Positions 46,728 to 58,271 are shown, counted from the stretch's first letter. The stretch is DNA of 64,000 nucleotides from Aestuariirhabdus haliotis (GCF_023509475.1 NZ_JAKSDZ010000005.1:62001-126000), one strand, 5' to 3'. Notes: generated by a model not told the origin, from the letters alone. Program-made: numbers and translations.

Positions 46728-47909
46728 ATGCAAGACGTTGTTATAGTTGCCGCTACCCGTACCGCCATTGGTGCCTTTGGTGGCGCTCTCTCCTCTGTGG
46801 ATGCCACCGAGCTGGGTGCTGCCGTTGTTAAATCCCTGATTGATAAAAGCGGTATCGATGCCGCTCAGCTGGACGAAATCATCCTGGGTCAGGTTCTGAC
46901 TGCCGGCTGCGGCCAAAACACGGCACGACAATCACTGATCAAAGCCGGCGTACCGGCTTCAGTGCCCGCCCTGACGATCAACAAGGTTTGCGGCTCCGGC
47001 CTTAAGGCACTTCATCTTGCCAGCCAGGCCATCCGCCTGGGCGATGCGGAGATGATCATCGCCGGTGGACAGGAAAACATGAGCCAGGCCCCCCACGTCT
47101 TACCAAACAGTCGAAATGGCCAGCGTATGGGCAACTGGTCGATGGTGGATACTATGATCAGCGATGGCCTGTGGGATGCCTTCAATGATTACCATATGGG
47201 TATCACCGCTGAGAATATCGTTCAAAAATACGGCTTCTCACGCGAGCAACAAGACGATTTTGCCGCCAAGTCACAGCAAAAAGCAGTTCAGGCCATCGCC
47301 GAGCAGCGCTTTTCCGATGAGATTACCCCTGTCAGCATTCCACAGCGTAAAGGCGATCCCGTTACTGTACTCACAGACGAGCAGCCTCGCCCAAACACCA
47401 GCGCAGAATCTTTGGCTAAATTGCGCCCGGCCTTTAAGAAAGATGGCACCGTAACCGCGGGCAATGCTTCTACCCTGAATGATGGCGCTGCGGCCGTATT
47501 ACTCTGCAGCCGTCAAAAAGCACAGGCGCTCGGTCTCACCCCACTCGCCACCATCAGAGCCTATGCCAATGCCGGTGTTGATCCGGAAATCATGGGTACC
47601 GGCCCGATTCCCGCAACCCGCCGCTGCCTCGAGAAAGCGGGCTGGAATATCGAACAACTGGATCTGATCGAGGCTAACGAAGCCTTCGCCGCACAGGCAA
47701 TGGCAGTTAATCACGATCTGGGATGGGACACCGAGAAGGTTAACGTTAATGGTGGCGCCATCGCATTGGGACATCCGATTGGCGCCTCCGGCTGCCGAAT
47801 TCTTGTGACTCTGGTGCATGAGATGATTCGCCGCGACGCCAAGAAAGGCCTTGCCACACTTTGTATCGGCGGAGGCCAGGGTGTAGCGTTGGCAATCGAA
47901 CGCGAATAA
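46728..47909 (+). CDS. Acetyl-CoA C-acetyltransferase (thiolase)
   Basis: Biosynthetic-type thiolase, 393 residues, condensing two acetyl-CoA to acetoacetyl-CoA or the reverse (AtoB/PhaA family). Active-site Cys in [27 protein letters not shown], the His in [18 protein letters not shown], and the final Cys in [16 protein letters not shown] are all present. The start is the ATG of [15 protein letters not shown]; an opening at 46662 lacks family residues. It is a single gene; whether it serves polyhydroxybutyrate synthesis or degradation of acetoacetate cannot be told from here. Confidence 0.93.
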   Translation: MQDVVIVAATRTAIGAFGGALSSVDATELGAAVVKSLIDKSGIDAAQLDEIILGQVLTAGCGQNTARQSLIKAGVPASVPALTINKVCGSGLKALHLASQAIRLGDAEMIIAGGQENMSQAPHVLPNSRNGQRMGNWSMVDTMISDGLWDAFNDYHMGITAENIVQKYGFSREQQDDFAAKSQQKAVQAIAEQRFSDEITPVSIPQRKGDPVTVLTDEQPRPNTSAESLAKLRPAFKKDGTVTAGNASTLNDGAAAVLLCSRQKAQALGLTPLATIRAYANAGVDPEIMGTGPIPATRRCLEKAGWNIEQLDLIEANEAFAAQAMAVNHDLGWDTEKVNVNGGAIALGHPIGASGCRILVTLVHEMIRRDAKKGLATLCIGGGQGVALAIERE

Positions 47910-47973
47910 CCCTCACCCGCATCCTGCAAAATTGCTTTTTGATTCATGCGAACGAAACTGGTCGAAAAGCAGA

Positions 47974-48009
47974 CAATAAAAAAGAGCGCCTAGGCGCTCT
48001 TTTTTATTG
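47974..48009. terminator. Perfect palindromic bidirectional terminator
   Basis: A 36-nt perfect palindrome with GAGCGCC-TA-GGCGCTC at its core and A/T runs on both sides, between the thiolase and pnp stop codons. It serves both convergent genes. Confidence 0.94.
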
Positions 48010-48027
48010 TGACAAAGCGATCAGAAA

Positions 48028-50136
48028 TTAATCTTCCTGATCAGCCTCGGCAGCAGCAACTTCCTTGATGCTCAGCTTGATGCGACCGCGATTATCCACG
48101 TCCAGCACCACAACTTTCACCTCTTCACCCTCTTTCAGGTAGTCGGTGACTTTCTCAACTCGCTCTTCTGCAATCTGGGAGATATGAACCAGACCATCTT
48201 TGCCAGGCAGAATATTGACGAAGGCACCAAAGTCTACAATACGCTCAACCTTACCGGTGTAGATCTTACCCACTTCGGCTTCAGCAGTGATGCTCATAAC
48301 CATATCGACGGCAGCCTGACTGGCAGCCTTGTCGTCGGCGTAGATCTTGACGGTACCGTCGTCTTCGATATCAACGGATGCGCCGGTGGTTTCACAGATA
48401 GAACGGATGGTCGCCCCCCCCTTACCAATAACATCGCGAATCTTATCGGAATCGATCTTCAAAGCGGTCATAGCAGGGGCATTGTCGGACAACTCAGGAC
48501 GAGATTCGGCCAAGACCTTATTCATTTCACCCAGGATATGCATACGCGCTTCGTTAGCCTGAGCCAATGCGATTTCCATAATCTCTTCGGTGATACCCTG
48601 AATCTTGATATCCATCTGCAAGGCCGTGATACCTTCATCGGTACCAGCTACCTTAAAGTCCATATCACCCAGGTGATCCTCATCACCCAGAATATCGGTC
48701 AGAACGGCGAACTTTTCACCCTCTTTCACCAGGCCCATCGCAATACCAGCAACCGGCGCCTTCAGAGGTACACCCGCATCCATCAAGGCCAGACTGGCAC
48801 CACAGACAGAAGCCATTGAGCTTGAACCGTTGGATTCAGTAATTTCAGAAACCACACGGATGGTGTACGGGAACTCTTCTTCGGTGGGCAGCATGGCCTG
48901 AACACCACGACGAGCCAAACGGCCATGACCAATTTCACGACGACCCGGACTGCCAACACGACCGCATTCCCCTACAGAATAAGGAGGGAAGTTGTAGTGC
49001 AACATGAAGGGGTCACGCTGATCACCTTCGAGCATATCGAGACGCATGGCATCACGAGCCGTACCCAGAGTGGCGGTAACAATGGCCTGAGTCTCACCTC
49101 GGGTGAAGAGCGAAGAACCATGAGTCTTGGGCAGAACACCAGTCTCTACATTGATAGCACGAACCGTCTTGGTATCACGACCATCGATACGTGGCTCACC
49201 GTTAACAACATTCTGGCGAACGGTTGTCTTTTCCAGAGACGCAAACGCCTGCTTGACGTCATCGCCTGAGAATTGGCCTTCGGCTTCACCCGCCAACTGC
49301 TCGACAGCTGCGTCACGCACCTTGCCCAGCTCTTCGTAACGCTCAAGCTTGTTGATAATCTTGTAAGCGGCACGGATTTTTTCACCGGCGGCCAGATTAA
49401 CAGCATCGAGCAGTTGCTCGTTTTGAGCTTCAGCTTGCCATTCCCAGCGAGGCTTACCCGCTTCGGCTGCCAGCTCATTCACGGCAGTGATAACCGCCTG
49501 ATATTGCTGGTGTGCGAACAGAACCGCGCCAAGCATCTCATCTTCGGTCAGCTCATCCGCTTCAGATTCAACCATCAGGACAGCATCGTTAGTACCCGCA
49601 ACCACCATGTCCAGCAGAGAATCCTCCAGCTGGGCAAAGCTTGGGTTGAGCATATAGCCGTCATCTTCGGTAAAGCCAACACGGGCTACACCAATCGGGC
49701 CATCAAAAGGAATACCAGAGATAGCCAGTGCGGCAGAGGTACCAATCATGGCTGCGATATCAGGGTCTTGCACCTTATCAGTAGACATCACGGTACAGGT
49801 AACCTGCACTTCGTTCATGAAGCCTTTAGGGAAAAGAGGACGGATAGGGCGATCGATCACTCGGGAAGTGAGTGTCTCACGCTCGGAAGGGCGACCTTCA
49901 CGCTTGAAAAAGCTGCCAGGTATCTTACCGGCAGCATAGGTTTTTTCCTGATAGTGAACGGACAGGGGAAACCATCCACGGCTTGGGTCGGCTGTTTTGG
50001 AGCCTACCACGGTAGTCAGTACGGACAAGCCGCCCATAGTTACCATTACAGCGCCTGTTGCCTGGCGCGCGATACGACCTGTTTCCAGGGTTACGGTTTG
50101 ATCACCGAATTGAAATGTTTTAGTTACCGGGTTCAC
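48028..50136 (-). CDS. pnp: Polynucleotide phosphorylase
   Basis: Phosphorolytic 3'-5' exoribonuclease of the RNA degradosome, 702 residues. Two RNase PH domains ([25 protein letters not shown] in the first; [16 protein letters not shown] in the second), then a KH domain ([21 protein letters not shown]) and an S1 domain ([26 protein letters not shown]). The start is GTG at 50136 with AAGGA 7 nt upstream; an ATG at 50169 would add residues absent from the family. It follows rpsO, with two hairpins between. Confidence 0.97.
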   Translation of the reverse strand: MNPVTKTFQFGDQTVTLETGRIARQATGAVMVTMGGLSVLTTVVGSKTADPSRGWFPLSVHYQEKTYAAGKIPGSFFKREGRPSERETLTSRVIDRPIRPLFPKGFMNEVQVTCTVMSTDKVQDPDIAAMIGTSAALAISGIPFDGPIGVARVGFTEDDGYMLNPSFAQLEDSLLDMVVAGTNDAVLMVESEADELTEDEMLGAVLFAHQQYQAVITAVNELAAEAGKPRWEWQAEAQNEQLLDAVNLAAGEKIRAAYKIINKLERYEELGKVRDAAVEQLAGEAEGQFSGDDVKQAFASLEKTTVRQNVVNGEPRIDGRDTKTVRAINVETGVLPKTHGSSLFTRGETQAIVTATLGTARDAMRLDMLEGDQRDPFMLHYNFPPYSVGECGRVGSPGRREIGHGRLARRGVQAMLPTEEEFPYTIRVVSEITESNGSSSMASVCGASLALMDAGVPLKAPVAGIAMGLVKEGEKFAVLTDILGDEDHLGDMDFKVAGTDEGITALQMDIKIQGITEEIMEIALAQANEARMHILGEMNKVLAESRPELSDNAPAMTALKIDSDKIRDVIGKGGATIRSICETTGASVDIEDDGTVKIYADDKAASQAAVDMVMSITAEAEVGKIYTGKVERIVDFGAFVNILPGKDGLVHISQIAEERVEKVTDYLKEGEEVKVVVLDVDNRGRIKLSIKEVAAAEADQED

Positions 50137-50310
50137 GGTGTTTTCCTTCTTTCTCGGACTGTGTGTCAATGTATCTTATTTACTAGGGCATAGGCCCATC
50201 ATTCATTACTTTTACTTTTGCCGCTGAGCGGCCTGCCTGTACACCCCATGTCGACCACAATTTGATTCTTTTCGGTGGCCCAACTGTCGAGGATTCCAGT
50301 ACAAACAAAA

Positions 50311-50345
50311 CACCGCTAAAGATTCCACAAGAATCAATAGCGGTG
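50311..50345 (-). terminator. Second hairpin of the rpsO-pnp gap
   Basis: Stem CACCGCTA / TAGCGGTG, a 2x2 internal loop, then GATTC / GAATC closing a CACAA loop; on the minus strand it runs into TTTTGTTTG. It sits just after the rpsO terminator and about 175 nt before pnp. It may be a second terminator, an attenuator, or the RNase III-processed stem known in pnp leaders. Confidence 0.65.
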
Positions 50346-50349
50346 CTTG

Positions 50350-50382
50350 AAAAACGGAATACCCACCAAAGGGTGGGTATTC
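50350..50382 (-). terminator. rpsO terminator
   Basis: Stem GAATACCCACC / GGTGGGTATTC (50357-50382) with an AAAG loop; on the minus strand it is followed by CGTTTTT. Located 20 nt after the rpsO stop. Confidence 0.85.
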
Positions 50383-50402
50383 TGCCGAAAGATCATCGAG
50401 GC

Positions 50403-50672
50403 TTAGCGACGCAGACCTAGGCTGCTAATCAGGGCCTTGTAACGATCAACATTCTTACCCTTCAGGTAGTCCAGCAGCTTACGACGCTGGTTTACCATGC
50501 GGATCAGACCACGACGTGAGTGGTGATCCTTGTGGTGGCCTTTAAAGTGACCCTGCAGGCTCTCGATGTTGGCGGTCAGCAGAGCGACCTGTACTTCGGG
50601 AGAACCGGTATCACCTTCGGCTTGTTGATACTGTTTAACGACTTCTGCTTTCTTTTCAGCACTTAATGCCAT
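50403..50672 (-). CDS. rpsO: 30S ribosomal protein uS15
   Basis: Primary 16S rRNA-binding protein of 89 residues: [36 protein letters not shown], then [30 protein letters not shown] lies 9 nt before ATG 50672; the extra residues from an opening at 50699 are not part of uS15. In line between truB and pnp as usual. Confidence 0.98.
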   Translation of the reverse strand: MALSAEKKAEVVKQYQQAEGDTGSPEVQVALLTANIESLQGHFKGHHKDHHSRRGLIRMVNQRRKLLDYLKGKNVDRYKALISSLGLRR

Positions 50673-50813
50673 GGTATAAAACTCCATAGAAATATGCATT
50701 GAGCAGCCTTAGCTGCGAAAAATTCAGGAATAACCGTGCATATTTACAGTTACCCTGATGCTCGCAAACCCACACAGGATCAGCGGCTGCGCGATTATAG
50801 CAAAGATATTGGC

Positions 50814-51740
50814 CTAGCGTACAATTAATCGGCGCGGGGCTATACGGCCATCATTATCCACTTCGCCAATACCCAAAAAGATGCGCTCGCCCTCTTCGGG
50901 CTGCTGATAGATCCGCACCCATCCATCGACTGGAGATTTGGGCACCAATACCGGCTGGCCCTGGCTAATGTAATAGGCACTGGCATCCCCAACCACCACC
51001 TCGGGCCAATTCATCACAGCCGTATCAGGAGGAATCAGCAGCGCATCCAGAGCATCATGCCCCCCCTCTTCCCGAACATCTTCAAGGGCTTCAAGAGTAT
51101 AGATCTGAGCCTCTTCAAAAGGGCCCGCGCGAAAGCGTCGCAAAGCCTTTACGTAAGCCCCGCAACCCAATTCATCCCCCATATCCTGAATCAGTGAACG
51201 GATATAGGTGCCTTTACTGCAGAGCACCCTGAATTGTGCCTCACAGTCAGGGATAGAGGAGCTTGCTGCCAGTTCGTAGATGACGACTGAGCGCGCTTTA
51301 CGCTCAATTTCGATACCCTCTCGGGCCAGTTTGTAAAGCGGCTTGCCATCAACTTTGAGCGCCGAATACATCGGGGGCACTTGCTGCTGAGGGCCGCGAA
51401 ACTGCTGCATGACTTGCTCCAGCTGAGCCTCGGTAAAATCAGGAGCAGACACAGGAGTCAACTCGCCTTCCGCATCACCGGTATCGCTGCGGGCACCAAA
51501 ACAGGCCGTAGCAATATAGCCCTTATCGGAATCGAGCAGATACTGAGAAAATTTGGTAGCCTCACCCAGACAAATGGGCAGGACACCCGTCGCCAAAGGA
51601 TCGAGACTGCCCGTATGGCCCGCCTTCGCGGCCCCGTACAGGCGCTTGACTCGTTGCAGAACGGCGTTGGAAGTTTCACCCTGATGCTTATCCACCAGAA
51701 CAATGCCGCTGATATTACGGCCCTTATTTCGTCGCCCCAC
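50814..51740 (-). CDS. truB: tRNA pseudouridine(55) synthase TruB
   Basis: Makes pseudouridine 55 in the T-loop of tRNAs; 308 residues. Motifs: GIVLVDKHQGETSNAVLQRVKR, the catalytic-Asp motif GHTGSLDPLATGVLPICLGEATKF, and VDGKPLYKLAREGIEIERK. The C-terminus ends in a PUA-like region (GRIAPRRLIVR). Its first codon is GTG with GGAG 9 nt upstream, inside the last codons of rbfA. Confidence 0.96.
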   Translation of the reverse strand: MGRRNKGRNISGIVLVDKHQGETSNAVLQRVKRLYGAAKAGHTGSLDPLATGVLPICLGEATKFSQYLLDSDKGYIATACFGARSDTGDAEGELTPVSAPDFTEAQLEQVMQQFRGPQQQVPPMYSALKVDGKPLYKLAREGIEIERKARSVVIYELAASSSIPDCEAQFRVLCSKGTYIRSLIQDMGDELGCGAYVKALRRFRAGPFEEAQIYTLEALEDVREEGGHDALDALLIPPDTAVMNWPEVVVGDASAYYISQGQPVLVPKSPVDGWVRIYQQPEEGERIFLGIGEVDNDGRIAPRRLIVR

Positions 51741-51746
51741 CTTTAA

Positions 51747-52142
51747 CTACTCCGCAGAATCGGTATCGTCTTTCGGGTGCTGACTGTCTTCCGTCATGGC
51801 CCTGTCAATCAAGGAGGAGAGATGACGACCTCGAGAGAGGCTCTCATCGTAATAAAAACTCAGTTGGGGCGTAATTCGCAACTTCACCGCTCGCGCCAAC
51901 CGAGAGCGAAGAAAGCCCGCCGCCTTGTTGAGCACCTCAAGCTGCTCTTCAATGGCGTCTTTGCTCTCTTCCCCCATAAAGGTCACATGGACTCGTGCAT
52001 AGGCGAGGTCACGGCTGACATCAACGCCGCTTACCGTGACCATACCAAGGCGTGGATCCTTGATCTCTTGCTGAATGGTACGGGCCAACTCTTTCTGAAG
52101 CTGGTCCGCAACACGCTGGGTACGACTGTAGTCTTTTGGCAT
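51747..52142 (-). CDS. rbfA: 30S ribosome-binding factor RbfA
   Basis: A 131-residue KH-fold protein needed for 16S 5'-end maturation and cold adaptation. Visible: RTQRVADQLQKELARTIQQEIKDPRLGMVTVSGVDVSRDLAYARVHVTF and the LRITPQLSFYYDESL block. Between infB (6 nt) and truB (6 nt). Confidence 0.97.
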   Translation of the reverse strand: MPKDYSRTQRVADQLQKELARTIQQEIKDPRLGMVTVSGVDVSRDLAYARVHVTFMGEESKDAIEEQLEVLNKAAGFLRSRLARAVKLRITPQLSFYYDESLSRGRHLSSLIDRAMTEDSQHPKDDTDSAE

Positions 52143-52148
52143 TATTAA

Positions 52149-54656
52149 TCAGCTATCCAGAGTTCGTGCTACTTCGACACCCTTGAAGACCTCAATCAGG
52201 TCACCGGCCTTAACGTCGTTATAGCTCTTCACACCGATACCACATTCAACACCGTTACGTACTTCATTGACATCGTCCTTGTAGCGACGCAGCGACTCAA
52301 GCTCACCTTCAAATACGACGACGTTGTCACGCAATACACGAATACGCTCGTTACGGAACACTGTACCCTCGATCACCATACAACCGGCAATCGCACCCAA
52401 CTTGGGTGAGCGGAATACGTCGCGGACTTCGGCGATACCCACAATCTCTTCTCGCAGCTCTGAGCCGAGAAGACCCGTAAGTGCCTTGTTCACGTCGTCA
52501 ATGATGTCGTAGATGACGCTGTAGTAACGCATATCCAGCTCTTCGCTTTCGACGATACGTCGCGCACTGGCGTCAGCCCGAACATTAAAGCCAAAGATCA
52601 CTGCGTTAGAGGCCAGCGCCAGGTTTGCGTCGGTTTCGGTGATTCCTCCGACACCACTGGAGACAACTTTCACCTGAACCTCTTCGTTGCCCAGGTCATT
52701 CAAGGCACCAATCAACGCCTCAAGAGATCCGCGCACATCGGTTTTCAGAACAACATTCAGCGTCTTGCGTTCGCCACCCATGTTGTCGAACAGGTTCTCC
52801 AGCTTGGAAGCCTGCTGTCGAGCCAGCTTAACTTCGCGGAACTTGCCTTGGCGGAACAAGGCGATTTCACGAGCTTTACGCTCATCGCGTACGACCAGCA
52901 TCTCATCACCAGCATCCGGTGTGCCATCAAGCCCCAGAATCTCAACCGGGATAGAAGGACCAGCAGCTTTAATCGGCTTGGCATTTTCGTCGAGCATTGC
53001 GCGAACTCGGCCATACTGCTGACCAACCAGTACGTTATCACCCAGATTCAGCGTGCCGTTTTGTACCAGAATGGTAGCAACCGGACCACGCCCCTTATCC
53101 AGACGTGATTCGACCACGATACCCTTGCCAGGTGCTTCAGGCACCGCATTCAGCTCAAGCATTTCTGACTGCAGCAGAATAGCATCAAGTAGCTCATCAA
53201 TACCTTGGCCGGTATGAGCCGAGACAGGAACAAACTGAGTATCACCACCCCAATCCTCGGGGATAACATCCTTGGCCGCCATCTCGTTTTTAACGCGATC
53301 TGGGTCCGCTTGCTCCTTATCCATTTTGTTAACTGCAACCACCAGCGGCACACCCGCTGCCTTGGAATGCTGAATGGCCTCTTCCGTCTGCGGCATCATG
53401 CCATCATCAGCAGCAACAACCAGAATAACGATATCTGTCGCCTTGGCTCCTCGAGCACGCATCGCCGTAAAGGCCGCGTGTCCGGGAGTATCAAGGAAGG
53501 TGATCATGCCGTGACCGGTTTCCACATGATAGGCACCGATATGCTGGGTAATACCGCCGGCCTCGCCAGCTTGTACCTTGGCCTTACGAATGTAGTCGAG
53601 CAAAGAGGTTTTACCGTGGTCAACGTGACCCATAACCGTAACCACCGGAGCACGTGACTGACTCTCACCCTCATCGTGCGCCTGATGATCCTGCTCGAGG
53701 CTATCCTCAATCGCATCAGCTTTAACCAGCTTAACCTTGTGACCCATCTCTTCAACCACAATGCTGGCAGTTTCCTGATCGATCACCTGATTAATAGTTA
53801 CCATGGAACCCATGGTGAACATGGCCTTGATAACCTCAGCAGCCTTAACCGACATTCGCTGGGCTAGCTCAGCAACTGTAATGGTTTCTGGCAAAGCCAC
53901 TTCACGAACCACTGGTGCAGTCGGTTTCTCAAAAGCGTGCTCGGCTTGCTGGTTACCACGACGCTGATTCGCCTTACCAGCACGCGCCTTGGCACTGCCT
54001 TTACGAGCCTTTTCACTACGGTGCAAGGTGCCACGCCCGCCAGCACCGCGCTTACCTCGACCGGGTCCGCGCTCATTATCTTTACGACGACGCTCTTCCG
54101 CTTCACGGCGCGCCTTTTCAAGATCAGCACGACGCTTGTCTTCTTCAGACTTACGCTGCTGATCTGCGGCTTGACGTTCGGCATCTGCTCGCTCAGCTTC
54201 TTTGCGCTCAGCTTCTTGTTTCTTGCGAGTTTCTTCGTCTTTTCGTTCAGCCTCAAGGCGCTGACGAGCCTCTTGCAACTTACGATCTTCTTCTTCAGCC
54301 TTTTGTTGCGCCTCTTCACGGCGCGACTTCTCGACTTCCACCTCTGGTGCGATATTACGCTTAACGTAAGTGCGCTTCTTACGCACCTCGACGTTTACCG
54401 TTTTACCTTTCACTCCGCCGCCAACTTTTAGCTGACTGGTGGTTTTACGCTTCAAAGTAATCTTGCTTGGTTCAGCATCACCCTCCGCTTCACCATGACT
54501 GCGTTTTAAAAATGCGAGCAAAGTTTGCTTTTCACCATCGGTAATAGAATCACTACCGGAGGTTTGAGGCAGTCCTGCATCTTTCATTTGCTCCAACATG
54601 CGGTCTACGGGAGTACCGACTACTTGCGCGAGCTGCTCTACCGTCACTTCTGACAT
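52149..54656 (-). CDS. infB: Translation initiation factor IF-2
   Basis: GTPase of 835 residues that brings fMet-tRNA to the ribosome. N-terminal IF2_N segment ([26 protein letters not shown]), a long charged Glu/Arg/Lys-rich region (about 100-220), second IF2_N ([22 protein letters not shown]), then the G domain: G1 [10 protein letters not shown]3 DTPGHAAF, G4 NKMDKE. C-terminal domains follow. Directly after nusA. Confidence 0.98.
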   Translation of the reverse strand: MSEVTVEQLAQVVGTPVDRMLEQMKDAGLPQTSGSDSITDGEKQTLLAFLKRSHGEAEGDAEPSKITLKRKTTSQLKVGGGVKGKTVNVEVRKKRTYVKRNIAPEVEVEKSRREEAQQKAEEEDRKLQEARQRLEAERKDEETRKKQEAERKEAERADAERQAADQQRKSEEDKRRADLEKARREAEERRRKDNERGPGRGKRGAGGRGTLHRSEKARKGSAKARAGKANQRRGNQQAEHAFEKPTAPVVREVALPETITVAELAQRMSVKAAEVIKAMFTMGSMVTINQVIDQETASIVVEEMGHKVKLVKADAIEDSLEQDHQAHDEGESQSRAPVVTVMGHVDHGKTSLLDYIRKAKVQAGEAGGITQHIGAYHVETGHGMITFLDTPGHAAFTAMRARGAKATDIVILVVAADDGMMPQTEEAIQHSKAAGVPLVVAVNKMDKEQADPDRVKNEMAAKDVIPEDWGGDTQFVPVSAHTGQGIDELLDAILLQSEMLELNAVPEAPGKGIVVESRLDKGRGPVATILVQNGTLNLGDNVLVGQQYGRVRAMLDENAKPIKAAGPSIPVEILGLDGTPDAGDEMLVVRDERKAREIALFRQGKFREVKLARQQASKLENLFDNMGGERKTLNVVLKTDVRGSLEALIGALNDLGNEEVQVKVVSSGVGGITETDANLALASNAVIFGFNVRADASARRIVESEELDMRYYSVIYDIIDDVNKALTGLLGSELREEIVGIAEVRDVFRSPKLGAIAGCMVIEGTVFRNERIRVLRDNVVVFEGELESLRRYKDDVNEVRNGVECGIGVKSYNDVKAGDLIEVFKGVEVARTLDS

Positions 54657-54680
54657 TCGCTGTTCTCCTCTATTCGGCTC

Positions 54681-56183
54681 TTAGCCCTGAGTACCGTCTT
54701 CGAACCAGGGGGCACGCGCTGTCATTATCAACTGCCCGGCACGCTCTTCATCAATTCCTTCAATGCTCAGCAGATCATCAACAGCCTGCTCCGCAAGGTC
54801 TTCCATGGTGCAGATACCCTCTGCAGCCAACAGGAAGGCCAGATGCTTCTCCATACCATCCATATTAAGCAGATCTTCTGCCGGATGACTGGATTCCAGC
54901 TTTTCTTCATTGGCAATTGCCAACGTTAACAGACGATCTTTTGCTCGCTTACGAAGCTCTTCAACGATCTCTTCGTCGAAGCCTCCAATTTCGAGCATCT
55001 CTTCCAGCGGCACATAGGCCACCTCCTCAATGGAAGTAAAGCCCTCTTCCATCAACACCATCGCAATATCTTCATCCACATCCAGCTGCGCCATAAAGGT
55101 ATGGGCGATACTATCAGCTTCCTGGCTCTGCTTGGACTGGGCATCCTCTTCCGTCATGACATTGAGGGACCAACCGGTCAACTCACTCGCCAGGCGAACA
55201 TTTTGCCCACTACGACCTATTGCTTGCGCCAGATTGTCTTCGGCTACCGCGACATCCATGGTGCGAGACTCTTCGTCCACGACGATCGAAGCAACCTCAG
55301 CAGGCGACATCGCATTAATGACCAACTGAGCCGGATTGTCATCCCACAGGATGATGTCTACTCGCTCATTGCCCAACTCACCAGAAACGGCCTGCACGCG
55401 AGAACCTCGCATTCCAACACAGGCACCGACCGGATCAATGCGACCGTCGTTGGTTTTAACAGCAATCTTGGCACGAGAGCCTGGATCACGAGCCGCCGCA
55501 CGAATCTCAATCACTTCTTCGGCAATTTCTGGCACTTCAATTTTGAACAGTTCAATCAGAACCTGCGGATCGGTACGGCTAAGGATCAACTGTGGACCAC
55601 GCTGCTCGGCGCGAATCTCCAACAGCAAGGCCCGCACCCGGGTGCCAACCCGAAAAGTTTCACGAGGAATAATATGCTCGCGAGGCATCAAGGCTTCAGC
55701 ATTGTTACCCAGGTCGATGATGATACTGTCGCGGCTGACTTTTTTAACCGTTCCACTGACCAGTTCACCCAACCGCTCACGATAAGCATCAACAACCTGA
55801 GCGCGCTCTGCTTCGCGAACCTTTTGTACGATAACCTGCTTTGCGGTCTGGGCAGCAATGCGGCCAAAGTCGACCGACTCAACCTGCTCTTCCCAGGAAC
55901 TACCAATTTCCAGACTCTCATCCTTCTCTTTGGCTTCGTCCAACGTTAACTCTGCGCCCGGGATAGAAAAATCTTCATCGGCAACCACATCCCAGCGACG
56001 AAATGATTCGTAGTCGCCAGATTCACGATCGATGGAGACACGGATATCAACATCGGTCTCGTTGATGTAGCGCTTCTTTGTTGCCGTAGCCAAAGCAATT
56101 TCCATTGCTTCAAAGATTACGTCTTGCGGAACTCCTTTTTCATTGGAGACCGACTCAATTACCAGCAAAATTTCTTTACTCAT
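54681..56183 (-). CDS. nusA: Transcription termination/antitermination factor NusA
   Basis: A 500-residue factor with an N-terminal polymerase-binding domain ([35 protein letters not shown]), S1 domain ([32 protein letters not shown]), two KH domains ([27 protein letters not shown]), and two acidic C-terminal repeats. In line with rimP and infB. Confidence 0.98.
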   Translation of the reverse strand: MSKEILLVIESVSNEKGVPQDVIFEAMEIALATATKKRYINETDVDIRVSIDRESGDYESFRRWDVVADEDFSIPGAELTLDEAKEKDESLEIGSSWEEQVESVDFGRIAAQTAKQVIVQKVREAERAQVVDAYRERLGELVSGTVKKVSRDSIIIDLGNNAEALMPREHIIPRETFRVGTRVRALLLEIRAEQRGPQLILSRTDPQVLIELFKIEVPEIAEEVIEIRAAARDPGSRAKIAVKTNDGRIDPVGACVGMRGSRVQAVSGELGNERVDIILWDDNPAQLVINAMSPAEVASIVVDEESRTMDVAVAEDNLAQAIGRSGQNVRLASELTGWSLNVMTEEDAQSKQSQEADSIAHTFMAQLDVDEDIAMVLMEEGFTSIEEVAYVPLEEMLEIGGFDEEIVEELRKRAKDRLLTLAIANEEKLESSHPAEDLLNMDGMEKHLAFLLAAEGICTMEDLAEQAVDDLLSIEGIDEERAGQLIMTARAPWFEDGTQG

Positions 56184-56242
56184 GCTTGCCTCACCTAACG
56201 CCTGGTTCAGATAACCTTACTGAACCGAACCACGCCAACAGA

Positions 56243-56698
56243 TTAAAACCGGGGAACGATATTTGCCTTCTCGATACTATCGATCGGTAGCAAATATTCA
56301 TGATCCTCCACCAGGAGCACCACATCATCCGCTTCTACACCATTAATAACGCCCTGAAATTTCCGGCGTCCATCGTAGGGCACGCGTAAGCGAAGACTTA
56401 CCGCCTGCCCGATATATGCTTTGTACTGTTCTACTGTGAATAAAGGGCGGTCCATACCGGGAGAGGAAACCTCCAGGGTGTATTCACCCGCAATAGGGTC
56501 CTCAACATCCAACACCGCGCTGACCTGACGACTGACAGCTTCGCAATGCTCAAGCGTCACTCCCTCGGTCGAGTCAATATAAATCCGCAACAGTGTATGG
56601 CGCCCTTGGGACATATACTCAATACCCCAAAACTCCAGACCAAGCCCCTCGGATACTGGCTTTACCAGCTCCTCAAGGATTTCCAGCTTGCTTGCCAA
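56243..56698 (-). CDS. rimP: Ribosome maturation factor RimP
   Basis: A 151-residue 30S assembly factor. I place the start at TTG 56698, which has a perfect AGGAGG 8 nt upstream and gives the family opening [27 protein letters not shown]. An ATG at 56764 would add an odd CCCCLC-rich stretch. The [17 protein letters not shown] block is the central family signature. First gene of the rimP-nusA-infB-rbfA-truB series. Confidence 0.93.
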   Translation of the reverse strand: MASKLEILEELVKPVSEGLGLEFWGIEYMSQGRHTLLRIYIDSTEGVTLEHCEAVSRQVSAVLDVEDPIAGEYTLEVSSPGMDRPLFTVEQYKAYIGQAVSLRLRVPYDGRRKFQGVINGVEADDVVLLVEDHEYLLPIDSIEKANIVPRF

Positions 56699-56816
56699 AG
56701 CTGCAACCTCCTGCGCGTAATCACGACATAAACAGCAGCAACAAAAAATGGGCATAAAGCCCATCCCATTTTACCGATCAGAAAAACGCTCCGTCGGCGA
56801 TCTCTTTCCAGCTAAT

Positions 56817-56841
56817 AAAAAGCCCCTGAATAGGGGCTTTT
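56817..56841 (-). terminator. Terminator after tRNA-fMet
   Basis: Stem AGCCCC / GGGGCT with a 6-nt loop, flanked by A and T runs; on the minus strand it comes 6 nt after the tRNA end and is followed by TTTTTA. It separates the tRNA transcript from rimP. Confidence 0.88.
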
Positions 56842-56847
56842 AAAAGT

Positions 56848-56924
<77 letters not shown>

Positions 56925-57046
56925 CCTATTCGCGGATCGGGATTATAGTCTTCAATCCCTATCAGGTCAACCGGCCTGGCTGTGGCTGACCCTCTTCTAA
57001 ATCTTGCTGCCCAGCCGTAAAAATCAGCTGTGAAAGCGTTATAAAT

Positions 57047-57133
57047 TGGTGCCGAAGGCGGGACTTGAACCCGCACGAGCTATCGCTCACTACCCCCTCA
57101 AGATAGCGTGTCTACCAATTCCACCACTTCGGC
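57047..57133 (-). tRNA. tRNA-Leu (GAG)
   Basis: 87-nt class II tRNA with encoded CCA and a long variable arm. Acceptor GCCGAAG/CTTCGGC; anticodon loop TTGAGGG gives GAG, reading CUC and CUU. The T-loop is TTCAAGT. Together with tRNA-fMet it lies between secG and rimP. Confidence 0.96.
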
Positions 57134-57148
57134 AAATCAAGCTTAAGA

Positions 57149-57520
57149 TCAATCTTCTGGCAAGCTGGGTGCATCACCCGCAGCAGAAGACTCATCACCG
57201 ATGGGGGCATCTGTCGCTGGCAGCACAGGCGCTTCGACCTGCTCCACCGGAATCGAAGGAATCCCATCATTAACACTAATTGTTTCTGCGCGATTTTTGG
57301 CATAAACAGCCAAACCTAAACTGGTCGCAAAAAACAATGTTGCCAACACAGCGGTCACACGACCCAAAAAGCTGCCTGTACCCTGGCTACCGAAAACAGT
57401 CTGGGATGCACCACCACCAAAGGAAGCACCCGCATCAGCGCCCTTACCCTGCTGCAAAAGCACCAGACCAATGACAGCCAAAGCCACCAGAACATGTACG
57501 ATCAGTATCACTGTCTCCAT
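57149..57520 (-). CDS. secG: Preprotein translocase subunit SecG
   Basis: A 123-residue protein with two transmembrane helices, supporting SecYE translocation. Visible: ILIVHVLVALAVIGLVLLQQGKGADAGASFGGGASQTVFGSQG, the hallmark loop, then a second helix (FLGRVTAVLATLFFATSLGLAVY) and a Pro/Ala/Glu-rich tail. ATG 57520 is used; the TTG immediately before it is possible. Only 4 nt separate it from the tpiA stop upstream. Confidence 0.95.
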   Translation of the reverse strand: METVILIVHVLVALAVIGLVLLQQGKGADAGASFGGGASQTVFGSQGTGSFLGRVTAVLATLFFATSLGLAVYAKNRAETISVNDGIPSIPVEQVEAPVLPATDAPIGDESSAAGDAPSLPED

Positions 57521-57524
57521 CAAA

Positions 57525-58271
57525 CTACCCTGCTGCGCGACATATCGCTATAAATTCACTTCCATCAAGGGAAGCTCCACCTACCAGACCACCATCAATG
57601 TCGGCCTCGGCAAACAACTCTACCGCGTTCGCGGCTTTAACGCTGCCACCGTAAAGTATTCTTACTTTATCCGCAAGCGACTGACTCACCTTCGCCAACT
57701 GCTCACGAATGAATTCATGCACCGCCTGGGCCTGAGATGGAGAAGCTGTAAGACCAGTACCAATTGCCCATACCGGTTCGTAAGCCACCACCCAAGTATC
57801 CAGTTCTGCAAAGCGCTTATGATCGAGTATCGCCCTTAGTTGGCGACCAATCACTTCGAGCGTTTGCTCAGCATTTCGCTCATCAAGGGTCTCACCTACA
57901 CAAACGATAGGAACCACACCCAGCTTATTAGCCTGCAATGCTTTTTCAGCAACCTGCACATCCGTCTCCCCGTACAACGTACGACGCTCAGAATGACCCA
58001 CGATTGCAAAACGGCAGTGATACTCTGCGGCCATCGCAGCAGAAATCTCGCCAGTATAGGCACCAGAATCTGCTTCGCAGATATTCTGAACACCCCAACC
58101 AATCGAACAATCTTTTAACTGTTCAGTAACAGCCTGCAAGTAGATTGATGGAGGGCAGACAGCCACTTCACCATTACCTAATTCAGCAGTCGATATTTCA
58201 GCCAGTAAACTTCGATTGGCAGCCAGACTGCCATTCATCTTCCAGTTACCAACAACCAGAGATTGACGCAT
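57525..58271 (-). CDS. tpiA: Triosephosphate isomerase
   Basis: Glycolytic isomerase of 248 residues. Catalytic residues: Lys in VGNWKMNGS, His in AIVGHSERRTLYGE, Glu in VVAYEPVWAIGTG; the phosphate-binding LYGGSVKAANA is present. GAGGT precedes the ATG. Conserved glmM-tpiA-secG order. Confidence 0.97.
   Translation of the reverse strand: MRQSLVVGNWKMNGSLAANRSLLAEISTAELGNGEVAVCPPSIYLQAVTEQLKDCSIGWGVQNICEADSGAYTGEISAAMAAEYHCRFAIVGHSERRTLYGETDVQVAEKALQANKLGVVPIVCVGETLDERNAEQTLEVIGRQLRAILDHKRFAELDTWVVAYEPVWAIGTGLTASPSQAQAVHEFIREQLAKVSQSLADKVRILYGGSVKAANAVELFAEADIDGGLVGGASLDGSEFIAICRAAG

Noticed and set aside
49273-50193. A 306-codon frame opposite the start of pnp
   Set aside because: Fully antisense to conserved RNase PH-domain sequence; no family features.
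55101-55949. A 282-codon frame opposite nusA
   Set aside because: Antisense shadow of the S1/KH region of NusA; no independent start signal.
56699-56764. Extended RimP N-terminus with a CCCCLC run
   Set aside because: The perfect AGGAGG and family N-terminus place the start at TTG 56698; the cysteine run is leader sequence.
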